This document shows, in pieces, positions 34,070 to 42,403 of a stretch of 64,000 nucleotides of DNA (the first letter of the stretch is position 1; the number at the start of each line of letters is the position of its first letter). A program made the translations under genes and the position numbers. The DNA comes from Lautropia sp. (GTDB taxonomy: Bacteria > Pseudomonadota > Gammaproteobacteria > Burkholderiales > Burkholderiaceae_E). The notes under the pieces are model-generated. The model saw nothing but the letters and a program-made list of their open reading frames with translations. It did no database searches and was not told the DNA's origin. The DNA lies in NCBI GenBank assembly GCA_030532895.1, contig JAUNKF010000003.1, positions 150,541-214,540 on the forward strand. The letters run 5' to 3'.

Positions 34070-35349
34070 GAGGGGTTTTTCAGTAAAAGCAGATCCGCGA
34101 GGCTGCGTGCGATCACCTTGGTGGCGCGGCGCAGGTCTTCCAGATCGAGGCGTTCATCGGCCCGCTTGGCATGGGATTCCAGTACGGTACGTGGGCCGGC
34201 GCCATAAATCACGCCGGGAATACCCTGCTCGACGTAGAGGCGCACATCGGTGTAGAGCGGGGTGCCCATCGCAGGAATGGCTTCGCCCGACAGCGCTTGC
34301 CCATGCTGCTGGATGGCCGAGACGAGCGGGGCGTTGCCGGGCAGCGGTTTCATGCTGTTGGCCAGCATCAGCCGCTTGATGTCGATGCGGATGGCGTTGT
34401 CGCCCGTGTAACCCCGATGCTGGTTGAAATCGTCCACGGCCTTGGCGATCAGTGCACGGATGTTGGCCTCGACCTCGCTCGGGTTTTCTTCGGGGATCAT
34501 CCGGCGATCGAGCTTGAGCGTGATCTTGCCGGGGACGACGTTCGTGTTCGTGCCGCCTTCGATGCGGCCGATGTTCAGGTAAGGGTGCTTGATGCCCTCG
34601 ATGGATGAGCAGATCGATTGGTAGCGGGTGTTTTCTGCATAGAGTGCATTCATGATGGCGACGGCACCTTGCAGTGCATCGACACCGGTATGCGGCACGG
34701 CTGCATGGGCCATCCGTCCATGCACGGTGACTTCCATTTGCAGGCAGCCATTGTGGGCCGTGACGACTTCGTAGCTGAAGCCGGCGGCGATCATCAGATC
34801 AGGCTTGGTCAGCCCTTGCTTGAGCAGCCAGCCAGGGCCGAGTTCACCCCCGAACTCCTCGTCATAGGTGAAGTGCAGTTCCACCGTGCCCCGGCTTGGA
34901 CGGGCCACGGCTTCAAGGGCGCGCACGGCAAAGGTGAAGCTTGCAAAATCGCTTTTGCTCACGGCGGCAGCGCGGCCATAGAGCTGGCCGTCGACGATCT
35001 CGGCACCGTAGGGGTCATGTGTCCAGCCTTCACCGGGAGGCACCACGTCGCCGTGCGCATTCAGCGCGATCGTGGGGCCGCCCTCGCCATAACGACGACG
35101 CACGATCAGGTTGGTGATCGTCTCCATGCCGTAGGCTTTGACCTCGTCATCTGGCACGGCATGGGCTTCGGCGTCCATCCCGAAGTCTTTGAGCAAGTGG
35201 GCCGTGTGTTCAGCATGCGGCGCGTTGTTGCCGGGGGGCGTGTCGGTGGGAATACGCACCAGTGACTGAAGAAAACGGACTTCTTCATCGAAATGCTGAT
35301 CGATCCAGGCATCGAGGGCGGCGTGATCAGGCTGCGTGCTTTGGTTCAT
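34066..35349 (-). CDS. M20-family peptidase/deacylase (ArgE/DapE-like)
   Basis: 427 residues. Dinuclear-zinc hydrolase: first metal His and catalytic Asp in ALNAHGDVVPPGEGW, the general base pair in FTYDEEFGGELGPG, the dimerisation domain about 190-310 with VHGRMAHAAVPHTGVDALQG, and a C-terminal metal His in ESHAKRADERLDL. It would cleave an amide or N-acyl bond. It sits between an allantoate amidohydrolase-like gene (4-base overlap) and an aminotransferase (4-base overlap), so it probably handles a ureide or N-carbamoyl intermediate, but the family is too broad to name a substrate. Confidence 0.82.
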   Translation of the reverse strand: MNQSTQPDHAALDAWIDQHFDEEVRFLQSLVRIPTDTPPGNNAPHAEHTAHLLKDFGMDAEAHAVPDDEVKAYGMETITNLIVRRRYGEGGPTIALNAHGDVVPPGEGWTHDPYGAEIVDGQLYGRAAAVSKSDFASFTFAVRALEAVARPSRGTVELHFTYDEEFGGELGPGWLLKQGLTKPDLMIAAGFSYEVVTAHNGCLQMEVTVHGRMAHAAVPHTGVDALQGAVAIMNALYAENTRYQSICSSIEGIKHPYLNIGRIEGGTNTNVVPGKITLKLDRRMIPEENPSEVEANIRALIAKAVDDFNQHRGYTGDNAIRIDIKRLMLANSMKPLPGNAPLVSAIQQHGQALSGEAIPAMGTPLYTDVRLYVEQGIPGVIYGAGPRTVLESHAKRADERLDLEDLRRATKVIARSLADLLLLKNPS

Positions 35350-36692
35350 GGTGTGTCGGCGGCAAGTTGATTCAGAAGATGGAAGAAGGCGTCGAAAGCG
35401 AGCTGCATGTCGTCGGGTGTGGTCAACTCCAGCGGATTATGGCTGATGCCGCGGTTCTGCCCGCGCACGAAGAGCATCGCCTGCGGCAGGATCTCGTGCA
35501 GCTTCATCGCGTCGTGGCCTGCGCCACTGGGCATCCGGTGAACCGGCAAGCCAAGGGCGGCCACGGCGGCGGCCCAGCGTTCGCGCCATTGGGGGGCGCA
35601 GGGGGCTGCCGCTGCCTTCATGATGCAGTGGGCCGAGGCACTCAGCCCACGGCGTTCGGCAATGTGCTGCATCCGTTCAAGCACGTCCTGAGCCAGGGCG
35701 TCGCGCTGTGCATCGGTGGGGGCACGCAGGTCGATCGTGAAGTGGCATCGTCCCGGCACGACGTTGATCGAGCCGTTGGGCACGGTCAGTTCGCCCACGG
35801 TGCCGACCGAATCGCCGTCCTCTCGCGCTCGTGTTTCCACATAAAGTGCCAGCTCGGCCACGCCCAAGGCGGCGTCTTGACGCATGCTCATCGGCGTGGT
35901 GCCGGCGTGTGAGGCGGTGCCCGTCATCTCGCCCCGGTAACGCACGCTGCCGTTGATGGACGTGACGACGCCGAGTGGCAGACCCATGTCGTGGAGCACC
36001 GGGCCTTGCTCGATGTGAACCTCGACGAAGCCCAGATAGTGGGCCGGATCGCGGCGGATGGCTTCGATCTCGTCAGGGTTGAGGCCGGCGGCCTGCATCA
36101 CGTCCTGCATCCGGTGGCCGTGGGCATCCTGTTGCTGGAGCCATTGGTGGTCGAACTGGCCGAGCAGTGCGCTAGATCCCAGAAAGGTGGCGTTGTAGCG
36201 CTGGCCTTCCTCTTCGGAAAAAGCGACCAGCTCGATGCCATAGGGCAGCCGGCGCCTTTGGCGGTGCAGCTCGCGCACGGCCATCAGCGGGATCATGATG
36301 CCGAGGCGGCCATCGTATTTTCCGCCGTTGCGAACCGTGTCGTAGTGTGAGCCGGTGAGCAGCCAGCGTGCTTCGGGCTTTTGCCCGTGATAGCGGCCGA
36401 CCACGTTGCCGACCGCATCGACATGCACCTCGTCGAAGCCCGCCTCGTGCATCCACGTTTGCAGCGTGGCGGCGCATGCAAGATGTGCATCCGTCAGGTA
36501 GGTGACGGTCAGCTCTCCACGGGCGGCGTATTCAGCTTCGCTGTGTACGGCAAACCGTTCGTGCCAATCCCATAATTCGGCGCCGATGGAGGTGGTAGGG
36601 GTTTCGGGAGACTGGCCAGGTTGGCGGGGAGACGTTGGAGCGGTCACGGTGCTGGGGCTGTTCGGGTTTCTGGGGGAGGGCTGATCGGGCAT
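35346..36692 (-). CDS. allC: Zn-dependent amidohydrolase, allantoate amidohydrolase-like
   Basis: 448 residues of the M20/M28-related AllC/HyuC/beta-ureidopropionase family. Metal motifs: LLTGSHYDTVRNGGKYDGRL (first His and bridging Asp), VAFSEEEGQRYNATFLGSSA (Glu pair), EVHIEQGPVLHDMG, VTSINGSVRYRGEMTGTASH with AGTTPMS, and the C-terminal MPSGAGHDAM and SHNPLE. It hydrolyses allantoate or a similar N-carbamoyl compound, releasing ammonia and CO2. The first about 35 residues are a Pro/Ser/Thr-rich extension; the true start might be downstream. Context of PuuE and an allantoin racemase favours allantoate over hydantoin products. Confidence 0.82.
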   Translation of the reverse strand: MPDQPSPRNPNSPSTVTAPTSPRQPGQSPETPTTSIGAELWDWHERFAVHSEAEYAARGELTVTYLTDAHLACAATLQTWMHEAGFDEVHVDAVGNVVGRYHGQKPEARWLLTGSHYDTVRNGGKYDGRLGIMIPLMAVRELHRQRRRLPYGIELVAFSEEEGQRYNATFLGSSALLGQFDHQWLQQQDAHGHRMQDVMQAAGLNPDEIEAIRRDPAHYLGFVEVHIEQGPVLHDMGLPLGVVTSINGSVRYRGEMTGTASHAGTTPMSMRQDAALGVAELALYVETRAREDGDSVGTVGELTVPNGSINVVPGRCHFTIDLRAPTDAQRDALAQDVLERMQHIAERRGLSASAHCIMKAAAAPCAPQWRERWAAAVAALGLPVHRMPSGAGHDAMKLHEILPQAMLFVRGQNRGISHNPLELTTPDDMQLAFDAFFHLLNQLAADTP

Positions 36693-36817
36693 GTGGCGTG
36701 CTGCTGTTCGTCTGCATGATGCCGGGGGTCAGCCTTGGCAAATGGTCGGGATGGCTCGGAACGGGGGCGGCAGCATGGCTCGTCCGGGGTTGTCGTGGGC
36801 GCGAGCCGGCGCAGGTG

Positions 36818-37777
36818 TCACCCCAGATCCGGCGCCGGAAAATGTGCGTGCCAGTGCCGCGCGATGTCCACACGGCGGCAGACCCATACCTTGTCGTGCC
36901 GCTCGATGTGGTCGAGAAAGCGCTGCAGGGCTCGGATGCGGCCGGGGCGGCCGAGCAGCCTGCAGTGCATGCCGATGCTCATCATCTTCGGGGCGTTGTC
37001 GCCATTCGGGTCGCCTTCGGCATAGAGGGCATCGAAGGTGTCGCGCATGTACTGAAAGAACGGATCGGCATGCGAATAGCCCTGGGGCAGCGCAAAACGC
37101 ATGTCGTTGCAGTCCAGCGTGTAGGGCACGATCAGTTGCATCGCATCCTGGCCATCGGATTTTTTCAGTTTCATCCAGAAAGGCAGGTCGTCACCGTAAT
37201 GGTCACTGTCGTAGAGAAAGCCGCCCGCGTCGGCCACCAGCCGGTGGGTGTTGGGGCTGTCCCGCCCGGTGTACCAGCCCTGGGGGCGCTCGCCCGTGAG
37301 TTTCGTCATGAGGTCGATGGCCGCCATCATGTGGGCGCGCTCCACGTCTTCGGGGATGTTCTGGTAGTGGATCCACTTCAGGCCGTGGCAGGCGATGTCG
37401 TGGCCCAGCTCGCCAAAAGCGGCGGTCACTTCCGGGTGGCGAGCCAAGGCGGTGGCCACACCAAAGACGGTCAGCGGCAGCCTGCGCTTTTCGAACTCTC
37501 GCAACAGTCGCCAGACGCCCACACGGGCGCCATACTCATAGATGCTTTCCATGCTCATGTGGCGCGTGTCATAGGCGGCCGGGTTGAACATCTCGGAGAG
37601 AAACTGTTCGCTGCTGGCATCACCATGCAGCACGCAGTTCTCGCCGCCTTCTTCATAATTCAGCACGAACTGCACGGCCACGCGCGCGCCGCCAGGCCAT
37701 TGGGGATGGGGAGCGTACCGGCCATAACCGATCAGATCACGTGGATAGGCTTGGGTGGTGTCGAAGCAGTGTGTCAT
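36818..37777 (-). CDS. puuE: Allantoinase PuuE (polysaccharide-deacetylase fold)
   Basis: 319 residues. Cofactor-independent allantoinase family: starts with DLIGYGRYAPHPQWPGGARV, the typical PuuE beginning, and NYEEGGENCVLHGD, followed by the NodB-like barrel (FGVATALARHPEVTAAFGEL, DIACHGLKWI) and GWYTGRDSPNTHRLV. It opens the hydantoin ring of allantoin to allantoate. The genes for the racemase and permease precede it and the amidohydrolase follows (125-base gap), giving a coherent pathway. Length is as expected. Confidence 0.93.
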   Translation of the reverse strand: MTHCFDTTQAYPRDLIGYGRYAPHPQWPGGARVAVQFVLNYEEGGENCVLHGDASSEQFLSEMFNPAAYDTRHMSMESIYEYGARVGVWRLLREFEKRRLPLTVFGVATALARHPEVTAAFGELGHDIACHGLKWIHYQNIPEDVERAHMMAAIDLMTKLTGERPQGWYTGRDSPNTHRLVADAGGFLYDSDHYGDDLPFWMKLKKSDGQDAMQLIVPYTLDCNDMRFALPQGYSHADPFFQYMRDTFDALYAEGDPNGDNAPKMMSIGMHCRLLGRPGRIRALQRFLDHIERHDKVWVCRRVDIARHWHAHFPAPDLG

Positions 37778-37821
37778 GGTGTGGTGGTGGGGGTTTCAAC
37801 AGCCGGCCTGGCAGATGTTTT

Positions 37822-38556
37822 TCAAGTGAGGCTGAATCCGGAGAGGATACCCGTCATTTCCTTGGGCAGCGGGTGTGCCAGCTCGCCACGCTTGCTGGTG
37901 GCAAGTCGCATCGTGATCAGCGCCTCCAGCATCGTGACGGCTGCGGCCACGCCATCGATGACGGGTACTCCAAGCTGGCTGCTCAGCTCGTGGCAGAGGT
38001 CGGTCATGCCTGCGCAGCCCAGCACGATCGTGTCGCACCCATCCTCGTCGAGCGCCCGTTGGCACTCGGCCAGCACACGCTCGAGCGTGTCGCCGCCAGG
38101 TTTGTCCAGATCGAGCACCGGCAGCTCACAGGCGCGCACGTTGGCGCAGAAGCGTTGCATGCCGTAGATCTCGGCCAGATGTTCGGCCTGACCGATGGTG
38201 CGGGCCAGCGTGGTCACGACGGAAAAGCGTCCGCCCAGCATGCTGGCCGCGTGCATGGCGGCCTCGGCGATGCCGAGCACTGGGCCACGGGCCAGCTCGC
38301 GGGCGGCTTTCAGGCCAGGATCGCCAAAACAGGCGATGACGTAGCCATCGACGCCGTCGCGCTCACCGGCGCCGATCTCGAGCAGCAAGCCTGGGACGGC
38401 CAGTGCCTCGTCATAATGGCTTTCGATCGATACGGGCCCCATGGCCGGGCTGACGGCTTCGATGCGGGTGTCGGGGCGTGCCACGGCACGGGCACAGGCG
38501 CCGATCTTGTCGGTCATGCGCTGCGTGGTGTTCGGGTTGATGATCTTGATGTACAT
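37822..38556 (-). CDS. hpxA: Aspartate/hydantoin racemase family; probable allantoin racemase
   Basis: 244 residues. Asp/Glu/hydantoin racemase fold with two catalytic cysteines, in VIACFGDPGLKAARELA and DTIVLGCAGMTDLC. N-terminus YIKIINPNTTQRMTDKIGA and SIESHYDEALAVPGLL are typical of the hydantoin/allantoin racemase (HpxA/HyuA) branch. It would interconvert (S)- and (R)-allantoin so that both are used by PuuE. It lies between the NCS1 permease (12 bases) and puuE (44 bases), which supports the allantoin reading; hydantoin racemase is the alternative. Confidence 0.85.
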   Translation of the reverse strand: MYIKIINPNTTQRMTDKIGACARAVARPDTRIEAVSPAMGPVSIESHYDEALAVPGLLLEIGAGERDGVDGYVIACFGDPGLKAARELARGPVLGIAEAAMHAASMLGGRFSVVTTLARTIGQAEHLAEIYGMQRFCANVRACELPVLDLDKPGGDTLERVLAECQRALDEDGCDTIVLGCAGMTDLCHELSSQLGVPVIDGVAAAVTMLEALITMRLATSKRGELAHPLPKEMTGILSGFSLT

Positions 38557-38567
38557 GTCGTGTTCGT

Positions 38568-40079
38568 TCAGCGCGGGCTACGTTGGGGGGTGTTGCGGTT
38601 CAGGGCCACGAAGATCAGGAAACCGAGGCCCATGCCGATGAACCAGGCGTAGTTGGAGGCCCCGCGCCAGGCCGGGATGATGACGCACAGGATCGGGATC
38701 AGTGCAGCTGGAATCATCGCGGCGATGGCCTTGTGGTTGTAGCCGTTCTGATACCAGTAGGTGCCTGCCGGATCCATCCGGTACAGGTCGTCGACCACGA
38801 TGTTCTGACGCCGCACGATGTAGTAGTCGGCGATCAGGATGCCGAAGAGCGGGCCGATGAAGGAGCCGAGCACATCGAGCGTGTAATGGATCACCTGCGG
38901 ATTGTCGTAAAGGTTCCAGGGGGTGATGAACACCGAACCCACGGCCGCGATCATGCCGCCGGTGCGCCAGCTGATCAGTTGAGGCGCCACGTTGGAGAAA
39001 TCGAAGGCGGGCGAGACGAAGTTCGCCACGATGTTGATGCCGACGGTGGCCACCATGAAGGTGAGCGCACCCAGCACGACGGCCGTGGTCGAATCGATCT
39101 TGCCCACGGTATGCACCGGGTCGGTGATCAGCTCACCAAACACGGGCAGCGTGGCCGCGGTGGTGATGACGGTGAGCAGCGAGAAAAAGATGAAGTTGAT
39201 CGGCAGCCCCCAGAAATTGCCTTTCTTGACCGCATCGAAGGTTTTGCAATAGCGGGAGAAATCGCCGAAATTCAGCATGGGGCCGCTGAAATAGCTGACG
39301 ACGAGCGCAATGGCCGAGAGCATCACCGGCACGGCATCCCAGCCTTCAAACTGGATGCCGCCCAGGTTCATGTCGATATTTTCCCAGCCGGCTTTCCAGA
39401 GGAGCCAGACGCAGAGGATCACCATCGCTACATAGACGGCGGGGCCAGCCCAGTCGATGAAGCGGCGGATGGCCTCCATGCCATGCCAGAAGACGAAGGC
39501 TTGCAGGATCCACATGACCATGAAGGCCACCCAGCCCAGGTGAGAGAGGCCCAGAAAACCGTGCTGCTTCACATCGGCATAAGGCATCAATTCGGGGAAG
39601 AAGTGCAGCGCCAGCACCATGAAGGAGGCTGAAGCCAGATAGGTCTGAATGCCGTACCACGCGACGGCGATGAGGCCGCGGATGATGGCCGGAATATTGG
39701 CGCCGAGCACGCCGAAAGCGGCACGGCAGATGACGGGGTAGGGCGCACTCGTGACCTGACTGGGCTTGGCCACGAGATTGCAGAAGAACTGCACGATGCA
39801 GATGCCGATGATCAGGGCGATGAACACCTGCCAGCTTGACAGACCCAGTGCAAAAAGGCTTCCGGCGGTGATGTAACCGCCCACGCTGTGAACGTCCGAC
39901 ATCCAGAATGCGAAAATGTCGTACTGCCCCCAGGTCTGGCGCTTCAGTGGGGCAAGATCCTCGTTGGTGAGGCGTGGATCATAGTCTGGCTTGATCAGCG
40001 CATTGTCATGATGAGGGCCGGACGGCGCTGAAGCCGCAGCGGCTGATGCGGCGTCGGTTGATGAGTCGGTGGCACTCAA
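38568..40079 (-). CDS. NCS1-family nucleobase/allantoin permease
   Basis: 503 residues with 12 membrane segments. NCS1 marks: LTNEDLAPLKRQTWGQYDIF at the N-terminus, SDVHSVGGYITAGSLFALGL in TM1, AAFGVLGANIPAIIRGLIAV with WYGIQTY, FWHGMEAIRRFIDWAGPAVY, NFGDFSRYC, and GPLFGILIADYYIVR near the C-terminus. It is a Na+- or H+-coupled symporter of the cytosine/allantoin/hydantoin permease family. It is the first gene of the minus-strand ureide operon, so allantoin is the likely substrate; the family alone would also allow uracil, cytosine or hydantoins. Confidence 0.88.
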   Translation of the reverse strand: MSATDSSTDAASAAAASAPSGPHHDNALIKPDYDPRLTNEDLAPLKRQTWGQYDIFAFWMSDVHSVGGYITAGSLFALGLSSWQVFIALIIGICIVQFFCNLVAKPSQVTSAPYPVICRAAFGVLGANIPAIIRGLIAVAWYGIQTYLASASFMVLALHFFPELMPYADVKQHGFLGLSHLGWVAFMVMWILQAFVFWHGMEAIRRFIDWAGPAVYVAMVILCVWLLWKAGWENIDMNLGGIQFEGWDAVPVMLSAIALVVSYFSGPMLNFGDFSRYCKTFDAVKKGNFWGLPINFIFFSLLTVITTAATLPVFGELITDPVHTVGKIDSTTAVVLGALTFMVATVGINIVANFVSPAFDFSNVAPQLISWRTGGMIAAVGSVFITPWNLYDNPQVIHYTLDVLGSFIGPLFGILIADYYIVRRQNIVVDDLYRMDPAGTYWYQNGYNHKAIAAMIPAALIPILCVIIPAWRGASNYAWFIGMGLGFLIFVALNRNTPQRSPR

Positions 40080-40358
40080 GATGTCTCCTCCTGTGCGATT
40101 TCTTGTGCAGCTTTTTGGCAGTGCTTCGTGCCGATTCTAAACATGGCTTTCTGATGCCTATGGAACCGGCGAGGGATTTTTCAGGGGTGCAGGCCCATGT
40201 TTTTAGCCGGGGAGGCGGGCATCTGGGGTGTCAAAAAGTCCCGTTTCTCAGGGGAGAGACGGCGTCGTCTGCTGAGGTGGGCGGACGGCCTATCGTTTTC
40301 CCCTAGTCATTGATGAGGGAAACTTCCTCTATGCTCTTTGGTTGATCAGGAGAAGAAG
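40080..40358. other. Divergent intergenic region of the ureide operon
   Basis: About 280 bases between the NCS1 permease and the CoA-transferase pseudogene. It must contain the operon promoter, but I cannot place it with confidence. No LysR- or GntR-type regulator is adjacent. Confidence 0.4.
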
Positions 40359-41280
40359 ATGGGCAACAAACAGCCACGTCCCAAATTGTCGACGGCGCAT
40401 GCGCTGGTGCATGGGAAGGTCGTTTCGGCCGATGATGCCGTGATGCTGATTCGTGATGGCGACACCGTGGCCACGGCAGGCTTCGGGGCAATCGGTTTTC
40501 CTGAGAACCTGGCCGTGGCACTTGAAAACCGCTTCCTGCGCACGGCACAGAGCAGTCCGGACGGCATCGGATCGCCCCGAAACCTGAGCTTCGTCTACGC
40601 GTCGGGTCAGGGCGACATGCGTGATCGTGGACTCAATCATTTCGGGCACAAGGGTTTGGTGAAACGTGCCATCGGTGGGCACTGGAGCATGGCGCCCAAA
40701 ATGGCAAAGCTTGCGGTCGACAACGAGATCGAAGCCTACAACCTGCCATCGACCAGCCCTATCAATTCGATTTTTATGATGGCGGTGGCATCGATTGCGC
40801 CTTTCTCGGCGTGGCTCAGGCCGATCGTGAGGGCAATCTGAACGTCTCGAAATTCGGCCCGCGCATTGCGGGCCCCGGGGGTTTCATCAACATCAGCCAG
40901 AATGCGAAGGCGGTGGTGTTCACGGGTACCTTCACGGCAGGTGGGCTGCTGGTGGCGGTGGAAGATGGCAAGGTGTCGATCGTCAACGAGGGGCACACGC
41001 TCGTCAGGCCATCGAGGCGATGCTTGAACCGCTCGGCAAGAAGGTGAACACGGTGGTGAATTACGACCACTTCGATGTGGCGCCCGATCTGGTCGATGAC
41101 TGTATGGATCTGGTCAAGGAGATGGTGGGGCGCTATTACGAAAGCGCCACGCGCCACACGACCTCGGCCTTCGTCCGGCTCAAGCTTGGCGATGCCTTGT
41201 GGCAGCGCGCCTTGGCCCCGCATGTGTATGAATCATCGCACGAGGCGCGGGCCAATCTGGCGGATCGGAAAGGGGGTTGA
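40359..41280 (+). pseudogene. ydiF: Acyl-CoA:acetate/3-ketoacid CoA-transferase (YdiF type), internally deleted
   Basis: Three fragments of one long CoA-transferase in different frames. The first (from ATG 40359, AGGAGA upstream) is the N-terminus to [10 protein letters not shown]. After a junction near 40745 the frame changes and the sequence resumes in the second half, [20 protein letters not shown] and [20 protein letters not shown]. After another junction near 41005 it resumes with [20 protein letters not shown] and TTSAFVRLKLGDAL to a stop at 41280. Compared with about 520-650 residues in the family, roughly 240 and 100 or more residues are lost at the two joints. The active-site Glu region is affected. 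The ribosome site is still good. Confidence 0.82.
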
Positions 41281-41307
41281 GAGGGGGCATTCTGTGATCG
41301 GGGGCGA

Positions 41308-42060
41308 TTATTCTCCCAGTGCCAGACTGTGTTGCGAGGATTCCAGAACCAGCAGCTTTTCCTTGGTAGCCAGCCCGCCGCCAAAGCCGACGAGTGAGCC
41401 ATTGGCGCCAATCACCCGGTGGCAGGGAATGATGATGGCGATCGGGTTCTTGCCATTGGCGGCGCCCACCGCGCGCACCGAACGCGGGTTGCCGATGTGC
41501 TCGGCCAGTTGGGCATAGCTCCAGGTCTTGCCATAAGGAATGGCGCTAAGCGCCTGCCACACCTGCAACTGAAAGGGCGTGCCTTGCGGGGCAAGTGGCA
41601 GCTCGAACTGCTGGCGTTGGCCGGCAAAGTATTCGTCGAGTTGTTGTTGTGTTTTGATGAGCAGGCTAATGACATGCATGTTGGGCGGCAGCATGTCCGT
41701 ATCACGGGGGGGCTGCATGCTCGTGCTTGGCATGTTTGCGCCGCCGGGCCTTCGAAGGGCTGTGTTGCCAGGGCTTTGAGGGGCGGTGCTGCAGGGCGTC
41801 GGCTCACTCGGTTGGGCGTTCGATCGGTTGTTCGAGGCATGGTGCTCAAGGGCGCGGCTCGACGCCGTGGGCGCGGCGGAATCATCAGAAAAGGACTTCA
41901 AGATGTGGGGGGCAAGCGCCTGCCATGTGCCGCGCCGGGGCACAGGGTGTTGGCTCTGAGGGAATTCGACGGCGTGCAGCCCCTCGTCCGAGGCTGCAAT
42001 CATCAGCGTGCCGACCGGACTGCTGATGTGGGTGAAATAGGTGGTATGGGTGGTTGGCAT
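41308..42060 (-). CDS. ogt: Methylated-DNA-protein cysteine methyltransferase, Ogt type
   Basis: 250 residues from the ATG at 42060. It repairs O6-alkylguanine by moving the alkyl group to its own Cys. The active site [20 protein letters not shown] is intact, as are the helix-turn-helix part [20 protein letters not shown] and [14 protein letters not shown]. Typical Ogt has about 170 residues; here a Ser/Pro/Ala/Asn-rich stretch of about 80 residues is inserted in the N-terminal domain (about 45-125), before the conserved [17 protein letters not shown]. The C-terminus is normal. Monocistronic, converging with the pseudogene. Confidence 0.9.
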   Translation of the reverse strand: MPTTHTTYFTHISSPVGTLMIAASDEGLHAVEFPQSQHPVPRRGTWQALAPHILKSFSDDSAAPTASSRALEHHASNNRSNAQPSEPTPCSTAPQSPGNTALRRPGGANMPSTSMQPPRDTDMLPPNMHVISLLIKTQQQLDEYFAGQRQQFELPLAPQGTPFQLQVWQALSAIPYGKTWSYAQLAEHIGNPRSVRAVGAANGKNPIAIIIPCHRVIGANGSLVGFGGGLATKEKLLVLESSQHSLALGE

Positions 42061-42403
42061 GGCGTTTTGTCCGGGTGAGCTGCGTGTTTGACGTGTGTGG
42101 TGCAGGCAGCGTCTTCGCTGAGGCACGGGGCACATGATTGCCATCACGCGCGCCAAGCCTGGTGACAAGTGACTGAAGCGGTGCCGGGCGCCTGGCGATG
42201 ATGTCTATCAGAGGGCGGCCATCCGGCAGATGGGGGATGCGGCACCGATGCAACTCACGGCTTCCTGTCTTTCGGCCGAGTTCTGGGGATGGGCTATTAT
42301 GGCCTGACATGTGCCGCAGGGAGATGGGCGGCTGCCGGGGGGGCGTTTCCGGTGGTGCCTTCCTGTTTTGTTGCTTCTTGTTCTTGACTTGAGTTCACGT
42401 TCC
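42061..42403. other. Intergenic region between ogt and the BtuB-like gene
   Basis: About 340 bases. It holds the divergent promoters. I looked for a cobalamin riboswitch (B12 box with GCCACTG) before the receptor gene and found none. Confidence 0.5.

Noticed and set aside
36635..38167. 510-codon frame antisense to puuE and hpxA
   Set aside because: Spans two real genes on the other strand; no homology seen.
42061..42403. Cobalamin riboswitch before the BtuB-like gene
   Set aside because: No B12 box or conserved core could be found by eye.
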